Notes: generated by a model not told the origin, from the sequence alone. A stretch of 25,293 nucleotides of DNA from CAZKFA01 sp964551925 (GCA_964551925.1 CAZKFA010000028.1:1-25293), one strand, 5' to 3'. Shown: positions 15,200 through 23,278, counted from the stretch's first letter. A program made the numbers and translations.

Positions 15200-15919
15200 T
15201 CGTTTAATCGCACTATTATCAGCAAAGATTTTTAATTTATTTTTGTGATTCGTTATTAGATAGCCTAAGCCCGTATCTGGATCTTGCAGAGCAGTTTCTA
15301 GAGACTTAGCTTTGTTTTCACCAATTACGACTACTATGATCTGTTCTAAGGCTGGATGATGAAAAATATCTGTGCCAATGGTGAGTCCTTGTTTACAATT
15401 AAATTCTTTAGAGACACTGTCTGATAGATTTACAATAGCTGTTGTGCTATTAATAAATTCTTCCCCAATAAAAGCAATATGAGCGTTGTTTGGATCGCTA
15501 CCAAGTCCTAAAAAAATTACCCTAGGACCAGAGCTTAGAACTTGATTGAAACTATCCACATTATCAATGTCGATAGCAAAAAAATTCTTTCCTATTTGCT
15601 CCATCACATTACTGAGAGAGTCCTGTAATCGTTTGGAGAAGCGGGTTTTGTCATTATCGACCAATTCATCAAGATGGCTGATTTTGAGCTGAGGGTGAAT
15701 TAAATGTTGCGATGCTTTGAGCTCATTATTAACTTCATATTCGTTCAAGCCAAAATGATTATTGACTAGAGGATATATTCTAGATTCAAAGGTCTGACCA
15801 ACTGGCAATAAAATTAAGCCAGGTCTCCGGAATTCATCAATCATAACGCTAGCTATATGCTGTTCTAGCTCATAAGTGGTTTGGGATGTATGGATTAGCT
15901 CATCCATGAATATCTTCAT
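15191..15919 (-). CDS. NagB-like sugar-phosphate isomerase/deaminase family protein
   Basis: A 242-aa protein of the NagB/6-phosphogluconolactonase fold. Landmarks aligning with glucosamine-6-phosphate deaminase are the sugar-phosphate loop LILLPVGQTFESRIY (35-49), HLDEL (82-86, with D84 at the NagB Asp72 position), GLGSDPNNAHIAF (138-150) and LTIGTD followed by IIVVVIGENKAKSLETAL. The active-site motif is altered: NagB has GxDGHIAFxE, but here three residues are inserted, the Asp two before the His is Asn, and the following Glu is shifted. Catalysis may therefore differ or be lost. It overlaps bioD by 20 bases (an alternative Met5 start reduces this to 8) and is the last gene of the symporter-bioD operon. 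Confidence 0.68.
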   Translation of the reverse strand: MKIFMDELIHTSQTTYELEQHIASVMIDEFRRPGLILLPVGQTFESRIYPLVNNHFGLNEYEVNNELKASQHLIHPQLKISHLDELVDNDKTRFSKRLQDSLSNVMEQIGKNFFAIDIDNVDSFNQVLSSGPRVIFLGLGSDPNNAHIAFIGEEFINSTTAIVNLSDSVSKEFNCKQGLTIGTDIFHHPALEQIIVVVIGENKAKSLETALQDPDTGLGYLITNHKNKLKIFADNSAIKRLS

Positions 15920-16505
15920 AATTTAATCTAGTAAGTCCCGTCAGTTGTTCGATTGTTTGAATTGTGTTGATGACGATTTTTTGGTCAAAGTTTTGATTTA
16001 TTAAATTAACAAAAAAAAGTCCTTTTATGTTTATACCCAAATCTTTGGCGTACTTAACACTTAGTAAAGTATGATTAATTGTCCCAAGATCTTTTCTTGT
16101 AACTAGTACTAAGGGCAATTCCAACCTTCTTGCAATATCAGCAACCACCTCTTTATCATTTAACGGTACTGCAAGCCCTCCAGCACCTTCTACGATGATA
16201 AATTTGTGCTTCACCTTAATTAAAGCAAAATCTTCTTTAATTTTATTTAGATCAATAATAATATTTTCTACTTGAGCAGCGTAATGAGGTGAGGAAGCTG
16301 TTTGTAAATCATAACTATTATAAGTTGCGACATTAGGGCAATGTCTTTCTATGACAGCTTTGTCGGTCGGTTGACCGCATTGCACGGGCTTGTAATAGGC
16401 AATATCAGAAGTCGAGAATATTTCATTATCTATTAGATAATTAATCAGATGACAAGAAAAAAAGGTCTTGCCAACGTTGGTGTCAGTAGCGCTAACAAAA
16501 ATCAT
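15900..16505 (-). CDS. bioD: ATP-dependent dethiobiotin synthetase
   Basis: Forms the ureido ring of dethiobiotin from diaminopelargonate, CO2 and ATP in biotin synthesis. The 201-aa length is typical. The P-loop ATDTNVGKT (6-14), the catalytic lysine in YYKPVQCG (K39) and EGAGGLAVPL are all present. Its ATG overlaps the TGA of the upstream symporter as ATGA, and its 3' end overlaps the NagB-like gene. No other bio gene is in the window, so the pathway is dispersed or completed elsewhere. Confidence 0.9.
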   Translation of the reverse strand: MIFVSATDTNVGKTFFSCHLINYLIDNEIFSTSDIAYYKPVQCGQPTDKAVIERHCPNVATYNSYDLQTASSPHYAAQVENIIIDLNKIKEDFALIKVKHKFIIVEGAGGLAVPLNDKEVVADIARRLELPLVLVTRKDLGTINHTLLSVKYAKDLGINIKGLFFVNLINQNFDQKIVINTIQTIEQLTGLTRLNYEDIHG

Positions 16506-17809
16506 TGTAGAACTAGTTCTTTTTCTGGAGATGAACCACCAGCGTAGTCTGGAACCTTCTCAAGTTTAATATATTTATTTACTATCAAGCAAGAGATCGC
16601 ATCAAAACTAACATTCACCATTGTTCGTGTCATATCAAGAATTCTATCGATACTGAGAACCACGCCAATAGCCTCAAGTGGTAGACCAACAGCATTTAGC
16701 ACAACAGCGAGTGTCACCAAACTTCCATGCGGGATACCAGGCGTACCAAAAGTTGCAATCAAGACCATCGCCACTACAAATATTTGTTGCGAGAGTGTGA
16801 GTGGCTCAGGAAGCCAAGCTTGAGCAATAAATAAAGTTACTACTGATTCATAAAGAGCCGCACCATTCATACTCATAGTGGCTCCTAATGGAATGACAAA
16901 ACTTGCAATGCGATTCGGTACGCCAAACTTCTCTTCCATTGTTTTAAGATTGATTGGAATAGTCGCTGCTGAGCTAGATGTACTGAAAGCAGTCAACATT
17001 ACTTCTTGCATATATTTAAAATATTGCAGCGGACTAAATTCAGTAAAGAAATGAACGGTAAGCGAACCAATCAATAATAACATGGTCATTAAGGCAGCCA
17101 GCACCGTAATCATAAACACACCATACTGGGCTATGCCCTGAATCCCAGTTATAGCAACGGTTTTGGTGATAAGAGCAAAAACACCAAATGGCGCAAGTTC
17201 CATGATCCAATGAGTTAATTTAAGAATAGTATTTAGTGCCACTTGAAATAGATCAAGGATTTTGCGTCCGCCTTCTGTTTTGACTAAAGCGACTGCAAGT
17301 AGAATCGAGAAAATAATAATTTCAATTAATGAACCACGTGATAAAGCACTAAAAATATTTGTTGGAACCATGCTCATTAGAATTTCACCAATCCCATGTG
17401 AGCTTTCAGTTATGAATTGAGCTTCTTTGGCATGTTTACCAGAGTCTATGATTTGGTGCAAGTCTATATATTTACCCGGCTGCAAAAGATTAACAAAGAG
17501 TAAACCAAAAAATGCCGCAAACAACATTTGTACTTTGAACACGACAACGGTAAAAATCCCAATCTTACCTAAGCTACCAACAGGTAGATGACTAACGCCT
17601 ACTATTAAAGAACAGACGATAACTGGAATGACTATCATTTGTAATAGTTTGAGGAAAAGCTCCCCCATCCAAGTAATATGATTTAGTTCTAACCAGCCAA
17701 AGTTTGGATTAGTATTACTGCCATCCAAATTATTAAGTGACATTAGGTAGCCAAGACCTATACCTGAAACTAGTCCAATAATAATGCGCCAATGTAGTTG
17801 TAATTTCAT
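16502..17809 (-). CDS. Dicarboxylate/amino acid:cation symporter (SLC1/DAACS family)
   Basis: A 435-aa inner-membrane secondary transporter for glutamate, aspartate or C4-dicarboxylates, with about eight membrane helices and two re-entrant hairpins. Hallmarks are the Ser-rich HP1 motif AFSTSSSAATIP, the TM7 motif GATMSMNGAALYE, HP2 TFGTPGIPHGSLV and the TM8 motif DRILDMTRTMVNVSFD, where the Arg of DMTRT suggests an acidic substrate. In TM7 the usual NMDGT reads SMNGA, so the Asn and Asp that help bind Na+ in GltPh-type carriers are Ser and Asn. Coupling may differ. The minus-strand leader contains TTAGGA 4-5 bases before the ATG. It is first in the operon with bioD and the NagB-like gene. Confidence 0.88.
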   Translation of the reverse strand: MKLQLHWRIIIGLVSGIGLGYLMSLNNLDGSNTNPNFGWLELNHITWMGELFLKLLQMIVIPVIVCSLIVGVSHLPVGSLGKIGIFTVVVFKVQMLFAAFFGLLFVNLLQPGKYIDLHQIIDSGKHAKEAQFITESSHGIGEILMSMVPTNIFSALSRGSLIEIIIFSILLAVALVKTEGGRKILDLFQVALNTILKLTHWIMELAPFGVFALITKTVAITGIQGIAQYGVFMITVLAALMTMLLLIGSLTVHFFTEFSPLQYFKYMQEVMLTAFSTSSSAATIPINLKTMEEKFGVPNRIASFVIPLGATMSMNGAALYESVVTLFIAQAWLPEPLTLSQQIFVVAMVLIATFGTPGIPHGSLVTLAVVLNAVGLPLEAIGVVLSIDRILDMTRTMVNVSFDAISCLIVNKYIKLEKVPDYAGGSSPEKELVLQ

Positions 17810-17907
17810 AAGTCCTAAGCCATTTTACTATGTTTGACATATTCATGGTTCATTTTTTCATAATAATCTTGTAGTTCTTATGTTGAAGATGCTATGCTTA
17901 ATCTATT

Positions 17908-18420
17908 ATGTCACAATTCGATAATTTAAGTAATTCTTTACTGAACAGTTATCTAGCGGTATTAAGTCCTCTTCATAGAAGAAGTATTGCATCGGGGCTT
18001 AATTTAAACGAGCCTTTAGGTAAAGCAACTAGTGCTTCATTACAAGGACATTTAAGGGCGACTCTAGAACAGCTTGCTACAGAAACAGATAAAGTTACTA
18101 TCTCTTGTGAAAGAGGAGAGCATGGGACTAAAGAATTAGTTGCATTGCAACAAAAGGGTGAGAGTCATAGTCCAGTTAAAGAACTACATTCTCTGGCAGA
18201 TTGGTTTAATTTGCCGGATCTATTAAGAAAGATGGCAGATCATGTTGAGACTAATGTTGTCGGACCGCTTAAAGAGACTTTAGTGCAATTAGCTCAGACT
18301 ACGCGTGATCTAGACACTGATCATAAAACTTTTGAAACAGGTGCACTCGCCCATCAATTACTAATGAAGCTAGCAGAAATGGTAGTCAAGGAACCAGTGA
18401 AAGCTCCAGCTGTTGCTTAA
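17908..18420 (+). CDS. Hypothetical helical protein
   Basis: A 170-aa soluble protein with no recognised domain. It looks mainly alpha-helical: amphipathic stretches at about 5-35 and 45-62, and a long one from 92 to 160 (LADWFNLPDLLRKMADHVE..., ALAHQLLMKLAEMVVK). The tail VKAPAVA is short and Pro/Ala-rich. A TATGCT box at about 17892-17897 lies nine bases before the ATG and may be its -10. It is divergent from the symporter and convergent with the epimerase. In the 64-bp gap after it a short CGTCATTTATGACG palindrome (18428-18441) is visible. Confidence 0.55.
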   Translation: MSQFDNLSNSLLNSYLAVLSPLHRRSIASGLNLNEPLGKATSASLQGHLRATLEQLATETDKVTISCERGEHGTKELVALQQKGESHSPVKELHSLADWFNLPDLLRKMADHVETNVVGPLKETLVQLAQTTRDLDTDHKTFETGALAHQLLMKLAEMVVKEPVKAPAVA

Positions 18421-18484
18421 ATAAGCACGTCATTTATGACGGACAATGCCCGATTGCCATAGATGCTCATCCAGATAGACCTAC

Positions 18485-19588
18485 TTATACTTGTAACGAA
18501 GCACTGTTCTGTTTGTACCAAGCTACGAACTTATCCAAACCTGCTTCTAGCTTGGTTTGTGGGTTGTAGCCTAAGATTGATTTAGATTTGTTAATATCAG
18601 CAAATGTAATAGGTACATCACCAGGAATTGGGTCTAAATATTTTCTTATAGCTTTTTTGCCGATGCGTTCTTCTAGTAACTTGATCAAAGTGTTGACATC
18701 AGTTGTTTGTGATTCGCCAAGATTAAATATCTCAAAGCCACAATCAATATCGATAGCTTTGAGTACCCCATCAATTATGTCATCAATATAAGTGAAATCT
18801 CTGCGTGCAGAACCATCACCATAGACTTCGACGGTTTTGCCAGTATCAATTAACTTAGTAAATTTACTAATTGCCAAATCCGGTCGTTGCCTAGGTCCGT
18901 AGACAGTAAAGAATCTTAAAGCGACACTAGGTATTTGATATAAGTTGTGGAAGGCGTGCAACATCGCTTCACCAGCGACTTTGGTCGCGGCGTAAGGACT
19001 AATAGGCTTACTAACATCTTCCGTCTCACTAAATGGCACTTTAGAGCGAGATCCGTAAACAGAACTACTAGATGCGAAAACAAATTTCTTGATATTAAAC
19101 TCACGCGCCAGCTCTAATAAATTAATAGTCGACTCACCATTATTTTTTTGGTAAATTATTGGTTTCTCGGTAGAGGGTCTAACTCCAGCTAGAGCTGCTA
19201 GATGTACGACATGGGTGATTTTGTGTTTTTCAAAAATTGCTTTTAATGAATTGTAATCACAGAGGTCTATACTATACAGTGTATAGTTATTTTTCGTTAT
19301 GCCCACTGGGTTTGAAGATTTCCATGCCGTATCACTATACGGTGTATAGTTACCAAAAACGAGCTGATAAGGGCTACTAAAATCCTTCAGTAAATCTAAG
19401 ACTTCTGTGCGTGTAAAGAAAGAAGCTAGGTTGTTAATTTTGGTTTCTTGATCGTAATAATTATTAAAATTATCTATGCCAATAATTTTATTCCCTGATT
19501 GACTCAGATGTTCAACTAAATGTGAGCCAATGAAGCCTGCTGACCCTGTTACTAGAATTGTCTTAGCCATATTTGATTTTATTTTCAA
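18485..19588 (-). CDS. NAD-dependent epimerase/dehydratase, UDP-glucuronate 4-epimerase-like
   Basis: An extended short-chain dehydrogenase acting on a nucleotide sugar, probably for cell-surface polysaccharide. The Rossmann motif is TGSAGFIG (14-21), the catalytic pair is Y199/K203 in SPYAATK, and S173-S176 precede VYG. HLAALAGVRPS, ALRFFTVYGPRQRPD and RRDFTYIDDI strongly resemble UDP-glucuronate 4-epimerases. At 367 aa it is longer than the usual 310-340 because of extra sequence at about 79-106, where NYTPYS (80-85) and NYTLYS (101-106) are spaced exactly 21 residues apart and lie on DNA palindromes. Met7 (19570) is the likely start, because it sits next to the Rossmann strand and reduces the overlap with tmk. 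Confidence 0.85.
   Translation of the reverse strand: MKIKSNMAKTILVTGSAGFIGSHLVEHLSQSGNKIIGIDNFNNYYDQETKINNLASFFTRTEVLDLLKDFSSPYQLVFGNYTPYSDTAWKSSNPVGITKNNYTLYSIDLCDYNSLKAIFEKHKITHVVHLAALAGVRPSTEKPIIYQKNNGESTINLLELAREFNIKKFVFASSSSVYGSRSKVPFSETEDVSKPISPYAATKVAGEAMLHAFHNLYQIPSVALRFFTVYGPRQRPDLAISKFTKLIDTGKTVEVYGDGSARRDFTYIDDIIDGVLKAIDIDCGFEIFNLGESQTTDVNTLIKLLEERIGKKAIRKYLDPIPGDVPITFADINKSKSILGYNPQTKLEAGLDKFVAWYKQNSASLQV
19271..19350. repeat. Two 17-bp palindromes 63 bp apart inside the epimerase gene
   Basis: ACTATACAGTGTATAGT (19271-19287) and ACTATACGGTGTATAGT (19334-19350) are each perfect 7-3-7 palindromes and differ at one base. They begin 63 bp (21 codons) apart, in the same reading frame, and bound a segment that looks extra compared with the enzyme family. 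Confidence 0.75.
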
Positions 19589-20177
19589 TTAGAGTGATTA
19601 GCTCTTGATGAACTTCCTCTGGAGTTAGATTGTCGACTTCGATGATTTTGATACGCGTTGGATTCTCTCTGGCTAGTACGTTGTAGCCGTTGCGAACGCG
19701 AATAAAAAACAACTTATTCTCTTTTTCTAATCGATCTTTCTCGGCATTGCCAGCTCTTGCTAATGCAACTTGTGCAGAGACCATGAGTAGTATTGTTAGA
19801 GCAGGTTTGACACCATCGCAGACTAGATTGTTCATAGCTTCTATTGCTTTGATATCTATACCTCTACCATAACCTTGATAGGCGACAGTGCTATCTGTGA
19901 AACGATCGCAAATAACGGTTTTGCCAGCAGCTATGGCAGGTTTGAGCACTTCAGCTACGTGATCAGCCCGATCAGCTAGATAAATCATTAGTTCAGCTAA
20001 ATCAGATATATTTTGCTTGCTATCCAATACGATGTTACGAAGTTCTGTCCCCAATGGGGTGCCACCTGGATTGCGGGTAAATAACCAATCGAGATTATTC
20101 TTAGTTGCGTAATCTTTCAACAACCTTAATTGAGTTGTTTTACCTGCTTTATCCGGTCCTTCTATTGTAATGAGCAC
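19563..20177 (-). CDS. tmk: Thymidylate kinase
   Basis: Phosphorylates dTMP to dTDP with ATP. The 204-aa length is typical. The P-loop is EGPDKAGKTT (6-15), with Lys where GxDGAGKT has Gly. TRNPGGTPLG (34-43) is the dTMP-binding region; the second residue is usually Glu (TREPGGT), so Asn here is a variation. ICDRFTDSTVAYQG is the DR[YF] signature. The ATG is at 20175-20177, 19 bases from a 124-bp repeat element. The 3' end overlaps the epimerase start. Confidence 0.92.
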   Translation of the reverse strand: MLITIEGPDKAGKTTQLRLLKDYATKNNLDWLFTRNPGGTPLGTELRNIVLDSKQNISDLAELMIYLADRADHVAEVLKPAIAAGKTVICDRFTDSTVAYQGYGRGIDIKAIEAMNNLVCDGVKPALTILLMVSAQVALARAGNAEKDRLEKENKLFFIRVRNGYNVLARENPTRIKIIEVDNLTPEEVHQELITLIENKIKYG

Positions 20178-20196
20178 TATTTTAATAGTATAACAG

Positions 20197-20320
20197 TAGA
20201 CTTGTCACGAAATGCCCCATAGCTGCGTTACGCTCGTCCTCAGAATCATCATTGACGGATAGTCAACTCAGCTTCTTCGTCCTCGCAAGCCTTGCTCTGA
20301 GGCATTTCGTAACAAGTCTA
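20197..20320. mobile_element. 124-bp MITE-like inverted-repeat element, copy A
   Basis: The ends TAGACTTGTCACGAAATGCC and GGCATTTCGTAACAAGTCTA are near-perfect inverted repeats, and the whole element folds into an imperfect hairpin. A second copy of identical length lies at 24997-25120 in the opposite orientation, 117/124 identical. Both ends carry TA, as expected for IS630/Tc1-type TA insertion if the outer TA is target. It has no coding capacity. It lies between rplI and tmk. Confidence 0.75.
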
Positions 20321-20330
20321 ATACCTCAGA

Positions 20331-20347
20331 GCTGCGTAACAAGTCTA
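20331..20347. repeat. Degenerate end fragment of the 124-bp element
   Basis: GCTGCGTAACAAGTCTA repeats the last bases of copy A (CGTAACAAGTCTA is exact) in tandem, 27 bp further on, and ends three bases from the rplI stop codon. It looks like a solo or truncated terminus. Confidence 0.55.
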
Positions 20348-20350
20348 GTA

Positions 20351-20809
20351 CTAAGCTGCTATTACTTTAACAATAATGTCTGTCTTAACCTGAGCACCTA
20401 AGTCAATGGTTACAGGGTGTTCACCAATAGTTTTGATTGGTGCTTTGATATCAATATTTTCTCTAGCAACGCTGATATTGAATTGTTCAACAAGAGCTTG
20501 AGAGATTTTTTCTTTGGTAATAGTACCGAATAATTTACCAGTTTGACCAGCATTGGCTGTAACCGTGATTACCGCAGCTTCACCGAGTTTAGCTTTGTTT
20601 GCTTCAGCAGCATTGCGTTTCTCTTCAGCCAATTGTTCGATTTCTGCTTTGCGTTCTTTGAAAGCACGTAGATTATAAGCGTCAGCAAAAACAGCTAAAT
20701 TCTTGCGCAGTAAATAATTGCGTGCATAGCCAGGACGCACTTTAATTAGTTCGCCGGCCTTACCTGCTATTGAATCTTCTGTTAATATCACTTGGATGGC
20801 TGTTTTCAT
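20351..20809 (-). CDS. rplI: 50S ribosomal protein L9
   Basis: L9 binds domain V of 23S rRNA near the L1 stalk base. The 152-aa length is normal. The N-domain carries the signature GELIKVRPGYARNYLLRKNL (about 19-38), followed by the long connecting helix (about 45-75, NLRAFKERKAEIEQLAEEKR) and the C-domain (GKLFGTITKEKISQAL..., about 91 onward). The stop is followed within three bases by the repeat fragment and copy A of the 124-bp element, which could act as its 3' end. No rpsF/rpsR neighbour is seen on the upstream side. Confidence 0.95.
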   Translation of the reverse strand: MKTAIQVILTEDSIAGKAGELIKVRPGYARNYLLRKNLAVFADAYNLRAFKERKAEIEQLAEEKRNAAEANKAKLGEAAVITVTANAGQTGKLFGTITKEKISQALVEQFNISVARENIDIKAPIKTIGEHPVTIDLGAQVKTDIIVKVIAA

Positions 20810-20847
20810 ATCAGCATCAGATTATAGCATGCTAGTATGTTCTTGCT

Positions 20848-20879
20848 TGTCATGGCGGCTTCGCCACCTTGCAATGACG
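20848..20879. repeat. Short REP-like palindrome
   Basis: TGTCATGGCGGCTTCGCC...GCAATGACG carries GGCG-GCTT-CGCC and outer GTCAT/ATGAC pairs and is GC-rich against the local background. It is similar in style to the sequence at 14537-14573. It sits between rplI and the MFS gene. Confidence 0.4.
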
Positions 20880-20916
20880 TTTCATGGTTACAATATTAAA
20901 AAATAATGGAGAAATA

Positions 20917-22123
20917 ATGAAGAACAAAAATGAATTCCTGCCTTTGCTAATGACGGTAGCTTTTGCCTATTTTGCTTTTGGGGCGATAACTAATGTGGCT
21001 GGTGCCATAATCCCCAAGATTCGTGAGACTTATAATGTGAGCTCTTCTTTATCTATTTTTCTGGCGGCGACTTTCTTTATTGCTTATGGATTGACTTCTA
21101 TCCCTTGGGGTATTTTTATGGAGAAAGCATCTAAGAAAACAACTTTAATTATTAGTTCAATTATTACCACTATTGGAGTGGTTCTATTTGCTTTAGTACC
21201 AGGTTTCACGCCAAATATGCTGGCTATGTTTCTTTGTGGTGTCGGTATCACTGGTATCCAAGTGGCTCTTAATCCCTTAGTGGCTTTGATTTCTGATCCT
21301 GCTAAGTACTCACGTAATTTGACTGCGTTCATGGTGATTAATGGAGCTGGTAGTTATATGGCTCCGCAGTTAGTGACTCTCATTAAGAATCTTAACTATG
21401 ACTGGACTGTAACTTATTTGGTTTTTACCGTGATTGCAATTGTTATGACTATAGCTATAAGTTTTCCTAAGTATCCTGTTGAGACTAAGGCTGTGCACGC
21501 AACTGAAGCTGGCAAAAATTTAACTCTTGAATTATTGACATCGAACCCGCTGATTTATTTATACGCTGTTGGAATTTTTCTTTATGTTGGAGTTGAAGTT
21601 GGAGTAGCTAATACTATTGGACTTTATCTGCAGGATAAATTTGATATAGCAAATGTCTTAGGATCTGCTGCTGAAGCGGCTAAGAACACAGCTATTAGTA
21701 ACTATTGGGGTGGATTATTATTAGGCCGCTTACTCGGATCTTTTGTGTTGGATAGGATTTGTGGTAAGACTGCAATCAAAATTTATATCAGCCTTGCAGC
21801 CTTGTCTTTATACTTAGCAATGACTGGTGATCTAAATCAAGCTCTGTGGGCATTTCCAGCAATTGGATTCTTTATCTCAATTATGTTCCCGACTATCTAT
21901 AGTACTGCAACTAATAGTTTCTCTACTGAGTACTCAAGTGCTATCTCTGGTATCTTGTGTACGGCGATTATTGGTGGTGCGGTAGTTGGTCCTATCATTG
22001 CTAAAGTTGCTGAATTGACTCAAGGTTCAAGCCCCGTACCCAACTGGGATACAGGTTTATTTGTGGCCTTCGCTTGTTATGCTTATATTTTTGCGTTAGG
22101 GATGTTTGCTAAGTCGAAGAAAT
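20917..22123 (+). CDS. MFS sugar transporter, FucP-like; C-terminus runs into assembly gap
   Basis: An inner-membrane proton symporter of the major facilitator superfamily. About 12 hydrophobic segments are visible, with the FucP/GluP-style first helices (FAYFAFGAITNVAGAIIP, then FFIAYGLTSIPWGIFM and KASKKTT). The substrate is probably a sugar or related solute but is not determined. The ATG at 20917 (MKNKNEFLPLL) is chosen because GGAG at 20908-20911 lies five bases before it; the upstream ATG at 20884 has none. The last readable residues, MFAKSKK, look like the natural end of the protein, so the stop is probably just inside the N run and the reading across the Ns is not real. Confidence 0.8.
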
Positions 22124-22223
22124 NNNNNNNNNNNNNNNNNNNNNNNNNNNNNNNNNNNNNNNNNNNNNNNNNNNNNNNNNNNNNNNNNNNNNNNNNNNNN
22201 NNNNNNNNNNNNNNNNNNNNNNN
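22124..22223. other. Assembly gap (100 N)
   Basis: Exactly 100 unknown bases, the usual placeholder for a scaffold join of unknown size. Adjacency of the MFS gene and hisF is therefore not established at base level. Confidence 0.97.
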
Positions 22224-22973
22224 CTTTGTAAAAGAATAATCCCCTGCTTAGATGTTGACAAAGGTAGAGTTGTCAAGGGTACTAATTTTGTTGATATCAA
22301 AGACGCTGGTGATCCAGTGGAGCTGGCACGACGTTATTACCAAGAAGGGGCTGATGAGATTTGCTTCCTTGATATCACGGCTAGTCATGAAGGGCGCAAG
22401 GCAACTTATGAGATCATAGAACGCACTGCTAGAGAGGTTTTTGTACCACTTACTGTTGGCGGTGGTGTTAGTACAGTTGAAGATATAGCGCGCTTGTTAC
22501 AAGCAGGTGCTGATAAAGTAGCGATCAACTCTGCTGCTATCCGTAATCCAAAATTAATTGAGGAAGCCGCTAATAATTTTGGTAGTCAGTGCGTAGTATC
22601 AGCTATTGATATCAAGCAAGTCAAACCCAATCACTGGGAGGTTTACGTACGTGGTGGTAGAGAGGCTACTGGCATCAATGCGCTTGATTGGATTAAGCGC
22701 GTCTATGATCTTGGTGCTGGTGAGATACTACTTACTAGTATGGACGCCGATGGTACCAAGCAAGGTTATGACCTTGAGATTACTCGACAAGCGGCAGCTA
22801 AGGTATCTATCCCAGTGATTGCAAGCGGGGGAGCGGGTACACTAGAGCATATTATTGAAGCTTTCAAGGCTGGTGCTGATGCGGCTTTGCTGGCATCACT
22901 GTTGCATTATAAAGAATTGACTATTAGTCAGATTAAAACTGCGATGCGGGAAGCTAGTTTGCAGGCGAGGTAG
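22224..22973 (+). CDS. hisF: Imidazole glycerol phosphate synthase cyclase subunit HisF, start codon in gap
   Basis: Forms imidazole glycerol phosphate and AICAR from PRFAR and ammonia supplied by HisH. The frame is open from the first base after the gap: LCKRIIPCLDVDKGRVVKG. With one missing Met the catalytic Asp falls at D11, as in Thermotoga HisF, and the second Asp is in VVSAIDIKQ. Phosphate-binding motifs are TVGGGVST and ASGGAGTLEH. The readable part is 249 aa plus stop, so the protein is essentially complete. Starting it at the internal GTG (22317) would wrongly delete the first barrel strand. No other his gene is visible. Confidence 0.93.
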   Translation, partial: LCKRIIPCLDVDKGRVVKGTNFVDIKDAGDPVELARRYYQEGADEICFLDITASHEGRKATYEIIERTAREVFVPLTVGGGVSTVEDIARLLQAGADKVAINSAAIRNPKLIEEAANNFGSQCVVSAIDIKQVKPNHWEVYVRGGREATGINALDWIKRVYDLGAGEILLTSMDADGTKQGYDLEITRQAAAKVSIPVIASGGAGTLEHIIEAFKAGADAALLASLLHYKELTISQIKTAMREASLQAR

Positions 22974-22995
22974 TTAAATTTGATTAACCAGTAAT

Positions 22996-23253
22996 TTAAA
23001 CGTTGTGCTCAATCCCTCTAGGTTTTGGGCTTTCTGTCCTAGATAAAGCAATAGCGAGATCTCTAGGTTCTTTTTTTGGTTTGAACTTGGACACAATGTT
23101 TTTAGAATTTGGGGGGGGGAGCAAGACATTCAAGATCTTTACTTGATTCTCCCTGTTGAGAGGAGTAATATCAATTACATCCTGCATGATTGCTATTTGT
23201 TCAGAACTAAGTCGTTCTTTTACAATTCTTTCTACTCCATCATTAATCTTCAT
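22996..23253 (-). CDS. Small hypothetical protein, candidate phase-variable gene
   Basis: An 85-aa soluble protein that I do not recognise. The N-terminal half is helical and charged (GVERIVKERLSSEQIAIMQD); the C-terminal half is basic and Pro-rich. It is supported as a real gene by a near-consensus promoter (23279-23307) and a strong Shine-Dalgarno (AAGGAAGG, minus strand about 23262-23269) before ATG 23251-23253. Codons 45-48 are built on a C9 tract (G9 on the plus strand, 23111-23119). Gaining one C gives an early stop after about 50 residues; losing one gives a different tail of about 92 residues in total. A second tract sits in the promoter. It is divergent from the DUF4143 ATPase gene. 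Confidence 0.6.
   Translation of the reverse strand: MKINDGVERIVKERLSSEQIAIMQDVIDITPLNRENQVKILNVLLPPPNSKNIVSKFKPKKEPRDLAIALSRTESPKPRGIEHNV
23111..23119. repeat. Poly-G(9) homopolymer in coding region
   Basis: Nine consecutive Gs on the plus strand within the small minus-strand gene, read there as CTC CCC CCC CCA (Leu-Pro-Pro-Pro). Long G/C runs are otherwise almost absent from this AT-rich window, apart from the run at 23285-23292. This is a candidate slipped-strand mutation site. Confidence 0.85.
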
Positions 23254-23278
23254 AATACGACCCTTCCTTTGAATCTAG

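Noticed and set aside
18428..18441. CGTCATTTATGACG palindrome as terminator for the convergent genes
   Set aside because: Only 6 bp per arm, no T-tract on either side.
22109..22300. Open frames crossing the N run on both strands
   Set aside because: Translations through unknown bases are artefacts; the MFS gene is cut at 22123 and hisF begins at 22224.
22974..22995. Third copy of the ATTAAATTTG-CTAATAC box (TTAAATTTGATTAACC after hisF)
   Set aside because: Partial match only and no TTGACA next to it; likely chance in AT-rich DNA.
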